A DNA stretch of 64,000 nucleotides, taken from contig JBNKJP010000058.1 in assembly GCA_050291245.1 (NCBI GenBank), positions 17,283 to 81,282 on the forward strand. The letters are read 5' to 3'. Position numbers and translations under genes: made by a program. Numbering within the stretch: position 1 is the first letter of the stretch; each line of letters starts with the position of its first letter. Of the stretch, positions 1-8,652 are shown piece by piece. Under the pieces are notes generated by a model. That model had not been told where the DNA came from. It made no database searches and saw only the letters and a program-made list of their open reading frames with translations. This DNA comes from Thiodiazotropha sp050291245. Its GTDB lineage: Bacteria; Pseudomonadota; Gammaproteobacteria; Chromatiales; Chromatiaceae.

Positions 1-331
1 CGGGAACACTAGGCTGAATACCCGTTTCAGGCATTATCCATAGGATCTGCTCCTGTCCGCCAGCGGCGTCATAACTCATCACAATCAGCTTATAGTGTGT
101 TTGTTTTAACAAGCTCAATTGAAGTAGACTCATCTGCAACAGATAGCACACACCCGGTGTTCCTTTACAGTTAAGAGCCTGAATGGCTCAGAAACCAAAG
201 AAATTCCGGACAGCACAGAATGCACGTAATTATTAATATTATTAAGTAGCGGTATGATAAATTTTTTGACTGTTTTCAGAAATCAATTCATTCATGGCAA
301 TATCGACCACATAAGAAGACGGTTTCGTGAT
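1..331. other. No gene recognised (window start)
   Basis: I see no supported coding frame before the lipoprotein start at 332. The stretch is AT-rich just upstream of that gene and may hold its promoter, but no clear -35/-10 pair stands out. A short GAGCC/GGCTC inverted repeat near 175-195 is too weak to call. The 3' end of a gene outside the window could lie in the first 100 bases, but I cannot identify one. Confidence 0.5.
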
Positions 332-3130
332 ATGCAACTGCTCACTCGAACTGTCGTGATGATTTTACTTAGCCAGACCCTTGTTGCCTGCGGAGGGTCA
401 TCCAACTCTGACACTAACCCTGATACCGGGCCAACAAGTGACCTGCATGAGGTATCGATTGATGAGGATAACGAACTGTCGGCGACCCTGCCAGATGCCG
501 CCGACGGCGTCCACTTCACCCTGACGCAAACAGTAACGCATGGCAGCCTGACACTGGACAATGACAACGGACAGTACAGATATATTCCGGCCGCTAATTT
601 CAATGGCATCGACAGCTTCAATTATGTCGTTGACGATAACGGTAATATTTCAGATACAAAAACAGTTCAAATTACCGTCAATCCAATAAACGACCCGCCT
701 GTTTTGCCTGGTGTCGGCATCTTGAACGCTACCGTAGACTCGCCCTGGTCGATAGGCGTGACGGCAACTGATGCCGATAACGATGAGTTGAGTTTTTCTG
801 TGGTGGGTCCGGATTGGCTTTCCATAGACCCAACAACCGGGGTCATGTCGGGTACACCGTCAATTGATGATGTTGCTATACATGCAGTCGCTATCAGCGT
901 CTCTGATGGCATTGCCACTCAAACCAACTATGTCATGCTTACCGTAAGCAATATCAGCGATGTACAGGGTAAAACAGATAGCGCCAATTACAATATTTCT
1001 TTTGGTGATATTCTGTTTACCGTCGAGGTAGAAAACACATCCAGCCGCACCAGAGTCAATTGGCCACTAAGTTTCGGGCAGGCATTTGTAAAATCCGATC
1101 TGACCAACATCGATTCACTCAAGGTTTTTGATGACAGTGGCAACGAACTCCCTTTGCAGATTAACGTAAAAAACCGATGGGATAACAACTCCTTAAAACA
1201 CGGTCTCATTTCACTGATCGTTCCCAATATCAATGCCAACAGTAATAGCACGCTGTATTTTGTAGCGGGAGATACATCGTTTAGCAGCGCGGCAACATTG
1301 AGCAAAGCCGATTATCTGGCTTTGGGGCATAATCTTTCGATCGATCTCACGGAATCAGGAACTACTTACAGCGCCAGTATCGACGATAATTTTGAAAACG
1401 CCAATGTAACACAATGGCAACAGGGTGCGATTTGCAGCGAATGGATTATTCCGGCCCCACTCAAGACCTCGGGCGGCACGGAGCACAGTCATTTGAAAAC
1501 CTATTTTCATCTCAAACTGTACAATACAAATGATATACAGGTTTCGGTAATTGTAGAAAACAGCTACGGCTTCTACGAAGAAAAAGGGGCATCCGTCCCC
1601 TTCACTCATACCCATAAAAACATCACTTATGATTGGCAAGTAAAAGATGGCATTAACGTCATTGACTCCGGATCTTCTCTGGAACATTTTTCCCATGCGC
1701 GTTGGCGTAAAGTCTATTCAACCTTTGCCGGTACATCGGGCGGACTGGAGCAAGACCCGCTGGATGTCACTCCAGGCATGGATAAGGTCTATTTGATCAA
1801 GAGCAAGGCGGTTGCCAGTTATGATATCAACAGTGCCCCGGATGAGTCCTTACTCAACAAGATCGAATCAGAATTGATCGCTTCAGACACCGAACCCATG
1901 GGGACAGGTATGATCTATCCTGAATTTCACTCCGGTGCTGAAGCTTCTATCGATGCCGCCTGGTCTGTTGATTATTTACTTAGCGGTGACAACCGGGCCT
2001 ATCGAGCGATGATTAAAAATGCTAATGCAGCAGGCAGTATCGGCATCCATTTTCGTAATGAGCAAATCAGTGATCCACAGACAGGCACAGTCATTTCCGT
2101 TGTAGACTACCCACTGGCCACAACCCGTAGCGATTCGGCCAATATTCCCTATTTCGATGGAGACCAGGCAAACCCCGATACGGCACACCAAAACTCATTT
2201 GCCTACCTTCCTTACGTAGTCACTGGTGACTATTATTTGCTGGAAGAACTACTTTTCTGGTCAAACTGGAATGAATTGGAGAAAAACGTTGGCAAACGCA
2301 ATGCAGATGGTGCCCGTGGTTTGATTATTCCCAACCAGATCGGGGGCCAGGCCTGGGCGCTACGCAGCTTGATCAATGCCGCTTTCATCACACCTGATGA
2401 CCACCCGCTCAAAACCTATTTCAACTCAATGGTTGATTACAATATTTCCTGGTACACCGATCACTATGTCGCTAACAGTGCGCCGCTACATAACCAATAC
2501 GGCCTACTCACCTATGGCTTGAACGAAAACACAGGGATCTCAAGTTCCGGCTTTACCAGTGCTAACCCATGGATGGATAACGGGGTCACTGCGGTAGCGG
2601 CACGCGCCTATAATATGGGTTTTACCGATATCCTTCCCTTCCTCCAGTGGAAAAGCAAATTCCCAGTAGGGTTAATGACCTCCCCCGATTATTGCTACAT
2701 TTTCGCCAGTAACTATGAAGTTTTCATGCGAGACGGCATCGATCAACCGCTATACAGTGATTGGGCCACGGTGTACCAGAAAACACTTGAAGTGGATTTC
2801 AACCAGACTGGTGGGGCCGGAAATATCGCAGCCGCCGAATGTGGTTCGCAGGAAATGGCGGATTTACTCAACGATTCTGGAAAGTTTGCGTACGGTACTT
2901 TTATTGCTGGACAAATGCTCTATACCACTAATGTGTCCGAATCCTATTTCGGCCAACTTCAAGGCGCCGTCGCCGCAGCGGTTGATACTGGAGTTTCGGG
3001 TGGACAAAGTGCATGGAAAGCTCTGATGGGAAGCACTGTGTTACTTGACTACAATACCTACAAATCCAGGTTTTCATATAATAACGGGAACAAGTATAAC
3101 ATCGTCCCTTACAGTCAAAATTTTCCTTGA
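332..3130 (+). CDS. Large surface lipoprotein with cadherin-like and Ig-like domains and a possible YetA/PcRGLX-like lyase region
   Basis: Predicted 932-residue lipoprotein. The frame is open from an ATG at 254, but the ATG at 332 puts a classic lipoprotein signal at the N-terminus (MQLLTRTVVMILLSQTLVAC, lipobox LVAC), so I start there. Residues ~35-120 resemble a tandem-95/cadherin-like repeat (YIPAANFNGIDSFNYVV, ending NPINDPP). Residues ~120-205 resemble a putative Ig domain (DNDELSFSVVGPDWLSIDPTTG). The remaining ~700 residues look enzymatic: a beta-rich part with WPLSFGQAF, then a helical part with repeated Trp/Tyr motifs. This recalls the exo-rhamnogalacturonan lyase (PcRGLX/YetA) architecture, but I cannot confirm it by eye. 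Likely role: a cell-surface carbohydrate-active enzyme or adhesin. No operon partner is visible. Confidence 0.75.
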   Translation: MQLLTRTVVMILLSQTLVACGGSSNSDTNPDTGPTSDLHEVSIDEDNELSATLPDAADGVHFTLTQTVTHGSLTLDNDNGQYRYIPAANFNGIDSFNYVVDDNGNISDTKTVQITVNPINDPPVLPGVGILNATVDSPWSIGVTATDADNDELSFSVVGPDWLSIDPTTGVMSGTPSIDDVAIHAVAISVSDGIATQTNYVMLTVSNISDVQGKTDSANYNISFGDILFTVEVENTSSRTRVNWPLSFGQAFVKSDLTNIDSLKVFDDSGNELPLQINVKNRWDNNSLKHGLISLIVPNINANSNSTLYFVAGDTSFSSAATLSKADYLALGHNLSIDLTESGTTYSASIDDNFENANVTQWQQGAICSEWIIPAPLKTSGGTEHSHLKTYFHLKLYNTNDIQVSVIVENSYGFYEEKGASVPFTHTHKNITYDWQVKDGINVIDSGSSLEHFSHARWRKVYSTFAGTSGGLEQDPLDVTPGMDKVYLIKSKAVASYDINSAPDESLLNKIESELIASDTEPMGTGMIYPEFHSGAEASIDAAWSVDYLLSGDNRAYRAMIKNANAAGSIGIHFRNEQISDPQTGTVISVVDYPLATTRSDSANIPYFDGDQANPDTAHQNSFAYLPYVVTGDYYLLEELLFWSNWNELEKNVGKRNADGARGLIIPNQIGGQAWALRSLINAAFITPDDHPLKTYFNSMVDYNISWYTDHYVANSAPLHNQYGLLTYGLNENTGISSSGFTSANPWMDNGVTAVAARAYNMGFTDILPFLQWKSKFPVGLMTSPDYCYIFASNYEVFMRDGIDQPLYSDWATVYQKTLEVDFNQTGGAGNIAAAECGSQEMADLLNDSGKFAYGTFIAGQMLYTTNVSESYFGQLQGAVAAAVDTGVSGGQSAWKALMGSTVLLDYNTYKSRFSYNNGNKYNIVPYSQNFP

Positions 3131-3301
3131 TTAAGTAACTACCGCTGAAAATTGCCACCATATTTTCAGCTTCACAAGGTCAAAAACGATAACCTGGGTA
3201 TGTCTGATATACCCATCGTTACATAACAATCCCCAAGGCTTTCAATTGCATCAGCCTTCCAGTACCTACACGCAGTTGGCGCCGCCGAGGGGGCGGGTTT
3301 C

Positions 3302-3358
3302 GCAGGAGCGGTCGCCGGCCGCGATTAAATCCTGTCGCGAGCGGCGCTCGCTCCTACA
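3302..3358. repeat. REP-like inverted pair (GGAGCG...CGCTCC type)
   Basis: Two GC-rich palindromic units face each other: CGCAGGAGCGGTCGCCGGCC on the left and GTCGCGAGCGGCGCTCGCTC on the right, separated by a short AT stretch. The layout is that of a REP doublet. It has a different sequence from the CCCACGC-type repeats elsewhere in the window. It overlaps the 3' end of the adjacent LysE fragment and supplies its stop codon. Confidence 0.7.
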
Positions 3359-3683
3359 GGGCAGGGATCGACCTGCGGGAACATGGCATATTAACGTGCC
3401 GGGTTAATAGCTGCGCGTATCGATATACAGCCCAGCCGAGATAGATCAGGTAGATCGCACCGGCGATACGCACGACAGTAAAGAATCCGCCCCAGTGCTC
3501 CGCGATAACGGACAGGCCGAAGCAGGCCAGAACCAGGTAGATGATATCGCTGACCGCCATACCTAATACCAGTGAAAAGCAGGAGATAGCGCCTTGGATT
3601 ATGGCACGGGCGAGCAGTGCAAACACACCCGGACCGGGAGTGATCGAGAAAACAATGATGGCGATAAAAACGCTAGGCCGCTT
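3354..3683 (-). pseudogene. LysE-family exporter remnant (N-terminal half only)
   Basis: The minus-strand frame reads IAIIVFSITPGPGVFALLAR and then two or three hydrophobic helices ending IRIAGAIYLIYLGWAVYRY-like sequence. This is the N-terminal half of a LysE/RhtB amino-acid exporter, including the conserved TPGP motif. Family members have about 200 residues and six helices; here only about 105 codons remain. No proper N-terminal start is visible, since an in-frame stop precedes KRPSVF. The C-terminus runs into the REP repeat, whose bases provide the TAG stop. I therefore call it a decayed gene rather than a short functional protein. Confidence 0.7.
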
Positions 3684-3841
3684 TCAAAAGTCATCAAATA
3701 CAACCTGTAGCGGACCGAGAATTATCCTACGCTCGAATGAAAGAATCAAGTAAATCAAAAAATCATTGCTCTTGCTGCCAAGATATAATGGATTTATGGG
3801 CGCATACTGAAGATCAGCATAAAGAACATAGTTAAATTGAG

Positions 3842-5122
3842 ATGGGTGGTGAGCAACAAGTGTCTCTTATCTTTCGAATACATATTTGGATTATACCTAT
3901 TCTTATTATCTTGCTTTTGTCATCAGACATTTTGTTATCAGCTCCTCTACAAACTGCGGAAAACGCATCATTAAAACGACAATTTAGCCGGGCCGTCGCC
4001 GCAAATGATTTAGAAACAGTAAAAGAGCTCCTCATTCGGGGAGTGGATCCTGATATTGGCTTTGGATACTCCCCATTGATAAGTGTTGTCAAAACTGCTG
4101 ACAAGCGCTCGGATATGATTGCACTTTTACTTGAGTATGGTGCAAACATTAATCCAGTTAAGGGAGAAACGCCTCTTCACAATGTGCATAGTATTGATGT
4201 CGCCAGGCAGCTTATCGAAGCTGGAGCGAATATTGATGCCACTACACCCTTTACAGGCACAACCCCTTTAATCAGAGCTCTCTTTTGGCACGATCAATTT
4301 CTCCGGTTCAACGCCTCATCACAAAATCGCAAACCACCTAAAAAAGCACTTGAATATGCAAAGATCGCAAATTTTCTTCTGGAATCGGGAGCCGATCCAA
4401 ACATCAACTCGGAATCAGGAACAGCGCTTCATGTTGTGACAGGTAAATCCGGTGATACCCGCCTTATTGAAGCGCTTATCGCGCATGGAGCCAATCTCAA
4501 TGCAAAAAGAAAAGGGCGCTCGCCGAATATGCGTATTTATGGGGCGACGCCCCTAATGGAAGCCGTTTATTACCTGGATATTGAAAAAGTCCGGGTTTTG
4601 CTGAATCATGGAGCAGATATTTATGCAGGCCCTAAAAATTGCTCAGCATTTTGTGCTTTGGCAAAGATAAGAAAAAACCTATATAGGGAAAAACCAGGGA
4701 GCATTTCTCTTGACAGACTCCAAAAAGTCGAAGCTCTTCTACTGCAATACAGTCCCGACCGGCTTGCAAAAATCAAATTGAAAATAACAAAATTATTTGA
4801 GTTTAGTACTAAATTCAAGCTTCTCTTTGCAATCGTTGCCTTCTATGCAATTTTCTCCGCGGCTTATATCTCAATCATAAAAGTACTTATAGAGTGTAAC
4901 CTAGTCAAAACCATGCTTCTGTCGATGTTGTTAATACCCGTAGAGATTCTATTCGCCTCATGGACTATGGATAAAATCAGCCAAGGGATGGATCTTGCCT
5001 ATGCGGGAGCCGGCGTCTTGGTCATTCTAATTATCAGTGTTATTGCCGGTAGCCTGGTGGGACTGGTGTTTATTCCACTGATCGCAAAATTTACCGCTAA
5101 TAATAAGGCAGTCCCAAGCTAA
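3842..5122 (+). CDS. Ankyrin-repeat membrane protein
   Basis: Predicted 426-residue protein. A hydrophobic N-terminal segment (IWIIPILIILLLSSDIL) acts as signal peptide or anchor. Ankyrin repeats follow from about residue 45 to 290, with recognisable units such as LETVKELLIRGVDPDI, TPLHNVHSIDVARQLIEAGA, TALHVV and ATPLMEAVYYLDIEKVRVLL. The last ~110 residues hold about three transmembrane helices, so the repeats probably face the periplasm or are held at the membrane. The ribosome site before the ATG at 3842 is weak; a GTG at 3860 is an alternative. The gene is AT-richer than its neighbours and stands alone, which suggests acquisition. Ankyrin proteins bind partners, but no partner can be inferred. 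Confidence 0.8.
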   Translation: MGGEQQVSLIFRIHIWIIPILIILLLSSDILLSAPLQTAENASLKRQFSRAVAANDLETVKELLIRGVDPDIGFGYSPLISVVKTADKRSDMIALLLEYGANINPVKGETPLHNVHSIDVARQLIEAGANIDATTPFTGTTPLIRALFWHDQFLRFNASSQNRKPPKKALEYAKIANFLLESGADPNINSESGTALHVVTGKSGDTRLIEALIAHGANLNAKRKGRSPNMRIYGATPLMEAVYYLDIEKVRVLLNHGADIYAGPKNCSAFCALAKIRKNLYREKPGSISLDRLQKVEALLLQYSPDRLAKIKLKITKLFEFSTKFKLLFAIVAFYAIFSAAYISIIKVLIECNLVKTMLLSMLLIPVEILFASWTMDKISQGMDLAYAGAGVLVILIISVIAGSLVGLVFIPLIAKFTANNKAVPS

Positions 5123-5187
5123 GGAGTGTTTTGTCTTAGTTTTACTTTACGGAACACGACCGATGTGGCATTTTTCCCTCCATTCCC

Positions 5188-5255
5188 CTGGATTCCGGCC
5201 TGCGCCGGAATGACGGATACGGCTTCCCGTCATTCTGGCGGATGCCAGAATCCAG
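5188..5255. repeat. Inverted pair of GGAATGACG-type palindromic repeats
   Basis: Two palindromes lie head to head. The first (5188-5216) reads GGATTCCGGCCTGCGCCGGA then ATGACGG. The second (5228-5255) reads CGTCATTCTGGCGGATGCCA then GAATCCAG. Related single copies occur at 13422-13449 and 32594-32620. This is a common class of extragenic palindrome in proteobacteria and may form a stem-loop in transcripts of the ankyrin gene. Confidence 0.75.
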
Positions 5256-5584
5256 ATACCACATAAGCCTGAATCCTGGAAAGCGATATCGCGAACCTCG
5301 GCGATTATGCCCCCCAAACCCGGCGCTTTGTGACGATTTTCGGTACAAAAGCCATTCAGTATCATGCTCAGAATGCATTACTAGTACCCGATAAGGTCAT
5401 CCACGAATACCGCAACAAGAGTATGGTTGTCCCATGATCGAATGCGCGTTACAGCGACCACACTCAAAGCCTGGAGCAGATTGGGTCAACCCCCATCCCA
5501 ACCACTGATTGCATTCGGGATTATAGAGGCCTACCCCAAAATAGACAGAACTGTGGCCATAAACTCTTTCATCCAGGCCACCTA

Positions 5585-5650
5585 ATTATTGAACAACCAT
5601 TTATGCAACTGATAGGCTAACATCTGTAATTCCGCTAACCTGACCAACCC
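5585..5650 (-). pseudogene. Possible transposase C-terminal remnant
   Basis: The minus-strand frame ending at the TAG near 5585 reads GLVRLAELQMLAYQLHKWLF then NN. This resembles the extreme C-terminus of DDE transposases of the IS4 type, where a (V/L)R..E.QMLAY.L pattern is common. Only about 22 codons survive before the frame enters the NUDIX gene. Identification is by eye from a short peptide. Confidence 0.25.
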
Positions 5651-6139
5651 ATGACTGATCAATCCCGACATGAAGGCCTGGAGCCGCAGATCCGTAATGC
5701 TGTACGGGCGGTTATCGTGCGTGACGGGGCAGTGCTGATGCAGAAGAAACGCTCTGAAACCAAGGGTGAGTGGTATACCCTGCCCGGGGGAGGTCAGAAT
5801 GTGGAAGAGACATTGGAGGCCTCGCTGATTCGCGAATGTGAAGAGGAGCTCGGAGTGCGGGTCCAGGTGGGGGAACTGCTCACGGTAGCCGACACGTTCA
5901 AGCCCCGCGAAACCACCGTGCCATCAACCCGACATGTGATCGAGATCTACTATGCCTGTCAAGTGCCCGAGCACTATCATGCGCACTCGGGAGACCACCC
6001 GGACAAACATCAGATCGATGTGGTCTGGCTGCCCGTAGCGCGTATCCCGGGATACGCCCTTCAGCCGAAGGATCTTGGCCAACTCCTGCCACGCATCATC
6101 TCCGAAGGTCTACGGGGATACCTCGGAGAGATCGGTTAA
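5651..6139 (+). CDS. NUDIX hydrolase
   Basis: Predicted 162-residue cytoplasmic NUDIX hydrolase, a Mg-dependent pyrophosphohydrolase acting on a nucleoside diphosphate linked to another group X. The NUDIX box is complete: in GGQNVEETLEASLIRECEEE the spacing G-x5-E-x7-REx-EE-x-G is kept, with LGV following. It is the first gene of the cassette; its stop lies one base before the ATG of the next gene, so the two are almost certainly co-transcribed. The substrate cannot be told from sequence. A C-terminal HxxxHSGDHPDKHQ segment gives it an unusual cluster of histidines near residues 115-125. Confidence 0.88.
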   Translation: MTDQSRHEGLEPQIRNAVRAVIVRDGAVLMQKKRSETKGEWYTLPGGGQNVEETLEASLIRECEEELGVRVQVGELLTVADTFKPRETTVPSTRHVIEIYYACQVPEHYHAHSGDHPDKHQIDVVWLPVARIPGYALQPKDLGQLLPRIISEGLRGYLGEIG

Positions 6140-6140
6140 G

Positions 6141-7769
6141 ATGACACACTCTCTGGCCATTCGGGAAAATCTCCACTTTTTGCTCCTGGAAACCCTCTCT
6201 CACCTGACCCTGCTCAAGGAATATCTGGAACAGCCTTCGCTCAGCATCGCCACCCGGCTGATGGAACGTCGAGGCTATATGGAGAGCCTACGCAGAACCA
6301 TTCAGGATCATTCCCTGCGTCAGATGACCGAGAATGCCAAGCACGAAGCCGATCGCCAGCGCTACCGCTCCATCGAAGTGATCGCCACCCAACTGGAGAG
6401 GATGGCGGAGCTTTGCCGGGAATCCGTGATGCAGGGCGCTCAGATCCAGGATTCTCAACAAACCCAAACCAGGATTTACCGCAACATGCTGGAGCGGGTT
6501 GATGACGCCGTGAACCTGATCGAACCCACGCTTCAAGAGCAGAATACGGCCCAGGCGTTGAAGATCGGCAAGGTGGAACGTCAGCTGGAGCGAGACTATC
6601 AGCAGTTGCTCAAATCGGAAACTAAAGCTCTGAAAAAGGCCCACCGCCCCGCCGACAGTATCAGCCAGGTCCTGCTCGCACACCATATCAAGCAACTGGG
6701 CGACGCATTGCGGGTTATCAGCGAAGCGATGATCTCAATCAGCATGGGCCAGCATTTCAATACCGATCGCTTCCACGCCTTAACCCAGTCTGTCGAAGAC
6801 CTGAAGAGCGTCAATGGTCTCGATGACCTTCAAATCGTCTCGATGTCGCCGACCCGTTCCGGTAGTACGATAAATGCGCTGAGCGATGAGGATGCGGTCA
6901 CCCATGCGGTTTTCAAAGACGGACGCAAACGCAAGCTGAAGGCAGAGCGCCAGCGGGTTGAAGATTGGCACGAAATTCTGCCGGGATTGGCGCCGAAAAT
7001 CCTCTCCTACCGCAAACGGCGGGACTCCGCCTCCCTGTTGATCGAGCATTTGGCCGGAGAAACCTTCGAACAGATTCTGCTGCACGGTTCCGCTGAACAG
7101 CTGCAGGCCGCCTTCGGCCAACTGACCGAGACGCTGAAACGAATCTGGCGTGAAACACGTAGCGATAAACCGGCACGGGCCGACTATATCGGGCAGTTGG
7201 AGAAACGCCTGCCCGATGTCTACACAATCCACCCCGAGTTTCAAACCCAGGCTTGCCTTATCAACGATCTTGAGTTGCCGGGATTCCGCCAGTTGCTGGA
7301 CCGCGTGCGTCAACTCGAGAAGTGTATCGAAGTCCCCTTTTCGGTCTATATCCACGGGGATTTCAATGTGGACAACATCATCTATGATGCAAATGAAAAA
7401 CGTATCAACTTCATCGATCTGCACCGTTCACGCCACATGGACTACCTGCAGGACGTGAGCGTTTTCATGGTCTCCTGCTACCGTTTAAAGGTATTCGATC
7501 CGGAAATCCGTCGCCGTATCCAGGTACTCTGCCGCGACTTCTACCGCTTCACTAAACAGCAGTCACGCAAGCATGGGGATGACTCCTTCGAGATAAGACT
7601 GACACTGGGGTTGATCCGCTCTTTCGTCACCTCAACCCGTTTCATACTCGACAAATCCCTCTCCCGGGCCATGTACAGTCGCGGGGTCTATCTGATGCAA
7701 CGATTACTGGCATCCCAGGAGAACGAACAGTCATTCAAACTACCCATCGAGGAGGTTTTCATTGGCTAG
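6141..7769 (+). CDS. PhoU-like / aminoglycoside-phosphotransferase-like kinase fusion
   Basis: Predicted 542 residues. I chose the ATG at 6141, one base after the NUDIX stop and preceded by GGAGAG, over an in-frame ATG at 6075 inside the upstream gene. The N-terminal ~220 residues are helical, charged and heptad-like, resembling a PhoU-type bundle (LLLETLSHLTLLKEYLEQPS). The C-terminal half is an APH/choline-kinase-type fold: IHGDFNVDNIIYD (catalytic HxDxxxxN, His near residue 405) followed by FIDLHRSRHMDYLQD (metal-binding Asp). All catalytic residues appear intact. It probably phosphorylates a small molecule or protein hydroxyl using ATP. The last 8 bases overlap the next gene, so translation is coupled. 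The exact substrate is unknown. Confidence 0.8.
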   Translation: MTHSLAIRENLHFLLLETLSHLTLLKEYLEQPSLSIATRLMERRGYMESLRRTIQDHSLRQMTENAKHEADRQRYRSIEVIATQLERMAELCRESVMQGAQIQDSQQTQTRIYRNMLERVDDAVNLIEPTLQEQNTAQALKIGKVERQLERDYQQLLKSETKALKKAHRPADSISQVLLAHHIKQLGDALRVISEAMISISMGQHFNTDRFHALTQSVEDLKSVNGLDDLQIVSMSPTRSGSTINALSDEDAVTHAVFKDGRKRKLKAERQRVEDWHEILPGLAPKILSYRKRRDSASLLIEHLAGETFEQILLHGSAEQLQAAFGQLTETLKRIWRETRSDKPARADYIGQLEKRLPDVYTIHPEFQTQACLINDLELPGFRQLLDRVRQLEKCIEVPFSVYIHGDFNVDNIIYDANEKRINFIDLHRSRHMDYLQDVSVFMVSCYRLKVFDPEIRRRIQVLCRDFYRFTKQQSRKHGDDSFEIRLTLGLIRSFVTSTRFILDKSLSRAMYSRGVYLMQRLLASQENEQSFKLPIEEVFIG

Positions 7770-8652
7770 TGCTGTAAAAATCGGCGTCGTCGGCACCCCC
7801 GGCAAGTGGTCCACCGAGGCCCTGGCTGACGCCGTGGAAGCCGCCACCGGTTTTCGCCTGGTGATCGACATGGGGGAGGTCTGCGCCGAACTGGAAACGG
7901 GGGTACTGCGCTACCGGGATTGGCAATTGACAGAACTCGATGCCGTGGCGGTCAAGAAGATCAGCGAGGTCTACAGTCCCGCCACCCTCGACCGGCTCGA
8001 GATGCTGCGACTGTTAGAGCAGGCAGGCGTCCGGGTCTTCAGTAGGGTATCGGCGATACAGCCCCTGATTGACCGGCTCAGCGGCACCATGGCGCTTCAC
8101 CAGGCCGGCATCCCGATGCCATCCACACGGGTGACCGAAAGCCCGTCTGCCGCCCTGTCGGCGGTGCGAGATTTCGAATCAACGGTTTTCAAACCCCTCT
8201 ACTCCACCAAGGCCCGAGGCATGTCGCTGATCGACTACACGCGAGGTCCGGAACCTGTCCAACAGGCAATCCGGGCCTTCCATAGCGACAATCCGGTGAT
8301 GTACATCCAACAGAGACTGGAACTACCGGGGAAAGACCTGGGCATGGTCTTTCTCGGCGGTGAATATCTCGGCACCTACGCCCGGGTGGGAAGCAAGGAT
8401 GCCTGGAACACAACCATCAACAGCGGCGGTCGATACCAGGCCTACGAGGCGGATGAGCATCTGATCGATCTGGCCACCCGGGCCCAGGGGGTCTTCGATC
8501 TCGATTTTACCACCGTGGACGTTGCTGAAACCGCACAGGGTCCCGTGGTTTTCGAGGTCTCCGCCTTCGGCGGTTTTCGTGGCGCCCTCGAAGGCATCGG
8601 TATCAACGTCGCGGAGCGCTACGTAGCCCATATGCTCAAGGAACTGGCATGA
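7762..8652 (+). CDS. RimK-like ATP-grasp enzyme of the GAK system
   Basis: Predicted 296-residue ATP-grasp ligase or kinase. It starts with TTG at 7762, justified by GGAGG at 7751-7755 six bases upstream and by the N-terminal fold sequence VKIGVVGTPGKWST. ATP-grasp landmarks are FKPLYSTKARGMSLI (nucleotide-binding Lys), YIQQRLELPGKDLGMVFLGG (central grasp) and VVFEVSAFGGFRG, where RimK proteins usually have an ExN pair for metal; here Ser replaces Asn. It resembles the family NCBIfam names the GAK (grasp-and-kinase) system ATP-grasp enzyme, always found beside an HprK-related kinase, as here. It overlaps both neighbours (8 and 4 bases). ATP-grasp enzymes join a carboxylate to an amine or transfer phosphate; the substrate is unknown. 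Confidence 0.85.
   Translation: MASAVKIGVVGTPGKWSTEALADAVEAATGFRLVIDMGEVCAELETGVLRYRDWQLTELDAVAVKKISEVYSPATLDRLEMLRLLEQAGVRVFSRVSAIQPLIDRLSGTMALHQAGIPMPSTRVTESPSAALSAVRDFESTVFKPLYSTKARGMSLIDYTRGPEPVQQAIRAFHSDNPVMYIQQRLELPGKDLGMVFLGGEYLGTYARVGSKDAWNTTINSGGRYQAYEADEHLIDLATRAQGVFDLDFTTVDVAETAQGPVVFEVSAFGGFRGALEGIGINVAERYVAHMLKELA

Larger units (their letters stand above)
5123..5650. other. Repeat-rich intergenic region
   Basis: 528 bases without a supported gene. It contains an inverted pair of GGAATGACG-type palindromes (listed separately) and, on the minus strand next to the NUDIX gene, a short peptide-coding tail that may be a transposase remnant. The open frames that cross the palindromes are artefacts of the repeat. 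Confidence 0.6.

Noticed and set aside
5142..5378. Open frames across the GGAATGACG palindromes
   Set aside because: They consist of translated repeat sequence with no start context.
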